Assembly: GCA_002690445.1 (NCBI GenBank) | Contig: NZER01000245.1 | Location: forward strand, 1 to 18,019 | Length of the DNA stretch: 18,019 nucleotides | DNA from: Candidatus Pacearchaeota archaeon | GTDB lineage: Archaea; Nanoarchaeota; Nanoarchaeia; Pacearchaeales; GW2011-AR1 | Reading direction: 5' to 3' | In this document: positions 17,501 to 18,019 of the stretch, piece by piece | Layout: each line of letters starts with the position of its first letter | Numbering within the stretch: the stretch's first letter is position 1 | Made by a program: the position numbers and the translations under genes | Notes under the pieces: generated by a model | The model's database searches: none | Seen by the model: the letters and a program-made list of their open reading frames with translations, nothing else | What the model was told of the DNA's origin: nothing

Positions 17501-18019
17501 TAAGTCTACTAACATTTGCAGAACCTATACCACTTACTTTATAGTAGGCTCCTGCTTCAACCATTTCTCCTTCTTGCTCAAGATATAAATCTTGGTTAAT
17601 TTTCTCTGCGTCCGCAGTACCTATAGCACTAGTGTATACGTTAAGCTTTAATGGTAGTTCTATACCAAAAATATTATAAGTCTTGGTTTTATCAACCGTA
17701 GAACCAGAGTAACTAAAAGAGCCAGAAGAAGAAGAGTCCTCAGCTAAAGTTATATGGCTAAAATATTCTTCATAATCATTACTTATGGTAAAATTATCAA
17801 GTTCGGCAGAATAAAGCTGAGAAGAATGCAGTAACCCATCAGAAGCTAAGTAAGCCTCCTCCTCCCATTCAACATAAATAGCGGCAGGGTCTTTGCTTAT
17901 GTTTGCTATATGAAAGGCTGTAGGAACACTGGGGCTAGTTCTGTTATTGTATTTACCCTCATCTTCATAAGAGGCAGCCTCCGTTCCATCCCAATCATTA
18001 GGGGTAAGGTAAGGTCTTA
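8526..18019 (-). CDS. giant phage structural-type protein (partial, N-terminus beyond right edge)
   Basis: The frame is open from the right edge (first full codon 18015-18017) to a TAA at 8528-8526, at least 3163 codons. An ATG at 17564 exists, but the frame upstream of it stays open with the same composition to the window edge, so it is not the start. I see no enzyme motif. The protein is beta-rich, with many Asn, Ser, Asp, Tyr and Phe, few Cys and no membrane segments. It contains modules typical of phage tail or surface proteins: a V-S-G-x-G-I-x-x-G-T-x-V segment, a G-S-G-Y / PP-V pair and a T-V-T-I-T-G-A module, all in the final third, and degenerate L-K-I-x-N repeats in the first third. 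The last 70 residues are Gly/Ser-rich. A large tail, baseplate or virion-surface protein is most likely. Its size is far above ordinary tail fibres. Confidence 0.85.
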   Translation of the reverse strand, partial: RPYLTPNDWDGTEAASYEDEGKYNNRTSPSVPTAFHIANISKDPAAIYVEWEEEAYLASDGLLHSSQLYSAELDNFTISNDYEEYFSHITLAEDSSSSGSFSYSGSTVDKTKTYNIFGIELPLKLNVYTSAIGTADAEKINQDLYLEQEGEMVEAGAYYKVSGIGSANVSRLKIVNTVYENVRIDSVVTKGVLNGYTGLSDKIKAWFDEDQTALQNVFSSYDITKAGGREWDTSYSKTVTPKFLSKNKALILSLAEILTPSYTEDMEGCSAFDSEYYNMPSEVSSSSWGVVQSPFVKTDRKDVKFLKKDSVVVSLADAALGGVGQNRSITCLSDPFDVVLPMRNSVGHKDFDFIIVNGSHSSINIISPEGTTGILANPFVASIPAGSSRKVSYKKWREGDASSKTFTNPVTIDTDVLGKALLRDDLDVFSVSLKTSQSHPFLILGSSTKKNKLKIINNTGYNLYIRATVDGVNASGDQKVIAKDNYLWVESDGSSLEAVDENEVAVPLIRIRDGSVSLSEGAYKDEVVLFNSDKVSLFDIVKDPSTETSFFSTAFVPFINDTKFKRYYPARSEGRTGGFTLRNSDDVIISVPSPDPIKVDKDGVVDFFDVSCHLFEFILKNVNNKVVYPNKDYDYIFTNSATFSCTLYNGLSDATYFFQLDSSNNVIEQEDGSYKYKKIEEKAVLNISQTGALDNSGTVSIAKGQAYFEQKREDEVFTNKRFLYSRFYLNKASYAGKTIVFKDPFDIMYSFTSGEDYYFSNANTVKQVNISKAVCYTKNGVTEEDQIESGSYYITGVKTVTKDSVVVSLDNSINLPIVRPKYNLNPNGSLYVLRHLADVEQASMNTLKIANVSRGAINVTYDPNDLNLKWKIFSSERADFKLTAFDDDFYLDKKKNKITKNTSPVKWLDADEKEHKIYVKYSEVRKQDKRDWFIRLTDLDVPHLIKDPNYFNEQEWEMERKVEKLGQINVDYNGVRFKFSNIFRTNKQEAIEGQTGFQSIEDYDDPYKFGITLLSNRRGISKKIFFDKDISEQFFPLYLKLPWDIPADIVAYMLSTGHERLSRCLHFNERNGEIALGGFNKNKYYSLESEATSSYDFTHSAETWKNAAFNAKDYVGIEQDKEFKPSLIYDNTVYYTGQKIRGVEGVSEYKLRFPYFSVLRVSQFSAEDLVDSDTLKGEGSEFQSDKEALQAEANEQTFNWNKVTSPFHENDFLSGKVESITSYHNSDKHELILGRKIKDIDGSYKQDLGIVYRLQDNPDQPKYGEMIPDDENYWRKSRWYTFKIPLEEGYTYTKIVGANEDMVIRDSEETKKEAGSVTFVAKKGDVAEITVHFLTAGQALGSSLPSNVESPGFEYKISSSLKYNRDSIDVAGKIMQISLEPKDSMPFIADGIISSLNEDFSTPDSDEYTLKSLEQLDAKYKNDSGIVDAEKSDEYQRAFNTITSLSNNEIYQSLKNNLGHSFIPAFGVTSGRSPMVGFAFNLKKDLRSYKAIRFRLKKLTDRKIIFNDFEKDEKLKDYFSKNSAEANLRYQLNTSIGSIAYQDIAHPGGVATMPHSEWTEVTLSGSGEDTMLTLPRFDDCDAIIFKESNGEIITGKPYFLRIKDWQDLEATQYEYDVLKIFCNDRDENGGFVGEYDEQLKVNSSLVTGQKYKIVNYFDLAKKSGESGHRGEKPLINKLYPEGLGLTKYPSLSFPIIVGSKKFFLERPHYQDADDWAETALWPDTVWREEEGSFSVRANLELSEVAQAFISDGDNIEEMGAFNNGSNKNPWRKENIFSGVKNLLYRPNVQMQIVSWDEATRKAKVNIKLTKGREYRCLYRKEKVLEEEECEVIYSITINNGTAKTTSFCEIFTASTEDFFIEVDVDNASLDISTTGQEKEGLFTQSNKDAVFSYISTYICLTESATFVDQTVKVNEDMNKADYLDYQIPILNNGNDRDFGFSNPDSFYYTEGYDRIFTRGQREENLTNANKDHGLMYDGPMPADIEYIYPRCYVEGVLSFDISNDYWDGFIDRFEAENQYGSKSTRTKPKNINFTLQKLTGGVWGGGDINIDSITENSGTATVTTRGRDLEDNSLQTGSTGTVTITGATPEAYNASFEITVTGDTSFTFSIEEGTGDASGIIIANVKGHNVRLADDKAFLTAKRSGKTAYATVAYTKAKVGETYRLVVTNESVEYYKDGKEHYFSNSKMRVPFEWRSTIFSSDVTSVENTSKLDVTTGEGFFEHSISLGENHLLQKSIAFPKDGVSRFGSYNYKRKHYDLGIKTPFTRLYMYRLNHSLSYVYVDKIAQGGITKIEIEDAGSNYRLPPVVSISAPTLGLPGERTATANAQIESGKIKYVQVLDAGSGYSDLNKLKTNKFISNSWGRGATVRKEWLIQAAKFAHTFTLNGTKIITHDGVKNIVFGSYVSGVGITQGTKVTRVNSPTEFEISHIATGSGSQTLTIDLVERQMPYISFEEQFGVETAPVSLTPIYPELLPEGDPLRIEPCQETFGIDFAESEVLAEYVDSPEGSDLAKDAVSAITNYTQVLEGVLDDPNWDKVVDRGKILGEKSEGENSSIMESNEVSAYGLTTEDEYVDSSQGSEHPSVAGLYTADDRDALSEITVTVEDDGECVTETFASVDPASLVAIVNNHSLAEYRVVENQIANKATPWLTSFSRSQNPSLPKGFGINPGSPVSSEVFNTYARAVNNLHLVGAYVPVFAKVRKFRQYEYRYIEDMAGLTFAQDNPASAGDERGSADVSVWEHESKINKITYFDSTENKWRDAWFSADFGGEVEDENKYNIFDSDKEKDLLEKADQDEYMEERYEKDIRSNAFTPNHIGLPTIVNIPEEAGIFCSPATRNSDRQRNKEKGVRLPELLNRRAVAFDGELVHASEIYDVTDEDGRINSSIVNIAGSDIVDTFYENEIIFGCQIKGKSFWSTFLKTTKEWTEFEIIPSPSFIEAISDEETLGNLTGIKGTVIRTTTLCSNEEFDKVQSRFVNDKHSLCTSVLTKESEYTYETLFNLREGDSIVGPVEKDHEVSFEQDFGGQGTQVFKLEPEFTQALAVYGTNEYRYLVRHGVKSYYPVGPCIHRCSPSASAVFKASDEQLVFDLMSGSKNKALNPTTRMPNLERAYVAAQKSNKKGLTAGTIDGFSVPSEGEGGLNAQSAGLHTFVSPETGDVTEGG
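10290..10517 (-). repeat. internal duplication EYVDS-x2-GS in the giant protein
   Basis: Two segments reading EYVDSPEGSD (from 10517) and EYVDSSQGSE (from 10304) lie 71 codons apart in the giant frame, and each is followed by a Val/Ser/Ile-rich stretch. This suggests a diverged acidic repeat of about 70 residues within a region otherwise rich in Glu and Asp. Confidence 0.45.
10695..10865 (-). other. phage surface beta-module (VSGxGIxxGTxV type) in the giant protein
   Basis: This stretch of the giant frame encodes a segment running from LNGTKIITHDGVKNIVF through YVSGVGITQGTKVTRV to IATGSGSQTLTI. The order (short strand, V-S-G-x-G-I-x-x-G-T-x-V, then a strand and G-S-x-T-L-T) is a module often seen in phage tail and decoration proteins. 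It supports a virion role for the frame. The function of the module is not known to me. Confidence 0.55.
10975..11150 (-). other. phage surface beta-module (AGSxY-PPVVSI pair) in the giant protein
   Basis: The encoded segment holds two copies of the signature: ITKIEIEDAGSNYRLPPVVSI, and then YVQVLDAGSGYSDLN about 35 residues later, separated by an Ala/Thr-rich strand. Paired I-x-x-x-G-S-G-Y-x-x-P-P-x-V units are common in large structural proteins of marine myoviruses. The second copy has lost the PP-V part. Here the pair is directly C-terminal of a Tyr/Arg-rich region. Confidence 0.55.
11661..11790 (-). other. Ig-like phage module (GTVTITGA...YNASFEITV) in the giant protein
   Basis: The segment reads GTVTITGATPEAYNASFEI followed by FTFSIEEGTGDASG. 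This is the widespread phage tail module in which a V-x-I-x-G-A strand is followed by a YNG/YNA-F-x-(I/V)-T-V strand and an F-T-F/Y strand. It is probably an Ig-like or similar beta-sandwich used for spacing or surface binding. One copy is clear. Confidence 0.6.

Noticed and set aside
17562..17564. ATG at 17564 as the start of the giant gene
   Set aside because: The 151 codons upstream in the same frame up to the window edge are open and have the same amino-acid style, including one of the repeated I-x-N units. The gene clearly continues beyond the window.

Overview
The window looks like part of an AT-rich tailed-phage genome, most likely a large myovirus of the T4-like/marine (cyanophage- or pelagiphage-type) kind. 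The basis is gene content: a dUTPase tail, a gp1-type deoxynucleotide kinase, a phage Hsp20, small conserved phage proteins packed with 1-29 nt overlaps, glycosyltransferases, a likely ssDNA-binding protein and annealing protein, and one giant structural-type reading frame. There is no integrase, insertion sequence, CRISPR array, rRNA, or tRNA that I could see. The host cannot be fixed from the sequence: two promoters are textbook housekeeping-sigma sites, while the one before hsp20 is of a different type.

Layout. Positions 2-3165 (+) form a tightly coupled operon: end of dut, a small membrane protein (DUF1360-like), three unknown small or medium proteins, dNMP kinase, an FkbM-type methyltransferase and a small helical protein. 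After a short gap with an inverted repeat comes hsp20 (3231-3635), ended by a clear intrinsic terminator. One base after the terminator's T-run begins a perfect TTGACA-17-TATAAT promoter that drives a probable ssDNA-binding protein (3730-4278) and then two glycosyltransferase genes (4280-7385). A second TTGACA-17-TATCAT promoter, whose -35 box contains the stop codon of the preceding gene, drives a Rad52/RecT-like candidate (7420-8157). From 8158 rightward everything is on the minus strand: a giant open frame that enters from beyond the right edge and runs at least 3163 codons to 8526, followed by a small zinc-ribbon protein (8158-8523). The two transcription units converge with no spacer at all.

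How the parts fit. The left part is nucleotide metabolism (dUTPase, dNMP kinase) plus DNA transactions (ssDNA-binding and annealing candidates). The methyltransferase and glycosyltransferases form a modification module whose target is unknown. The right part is virion structure: the giant protein carries several beta-rich modules typical of phage tail or surface proteins. The most notable signals are (i) two consensus promoters placed so that the transcripts would be leaderless or nearly so, (ii) a GT9 glycosyltransferase domain split across two adjacent frames at a point confined to 11 bases, (iii) a sigma-54-like element with an inverted repeat before hsp20, and (iv) the giant protein with internal degenerate repeats.
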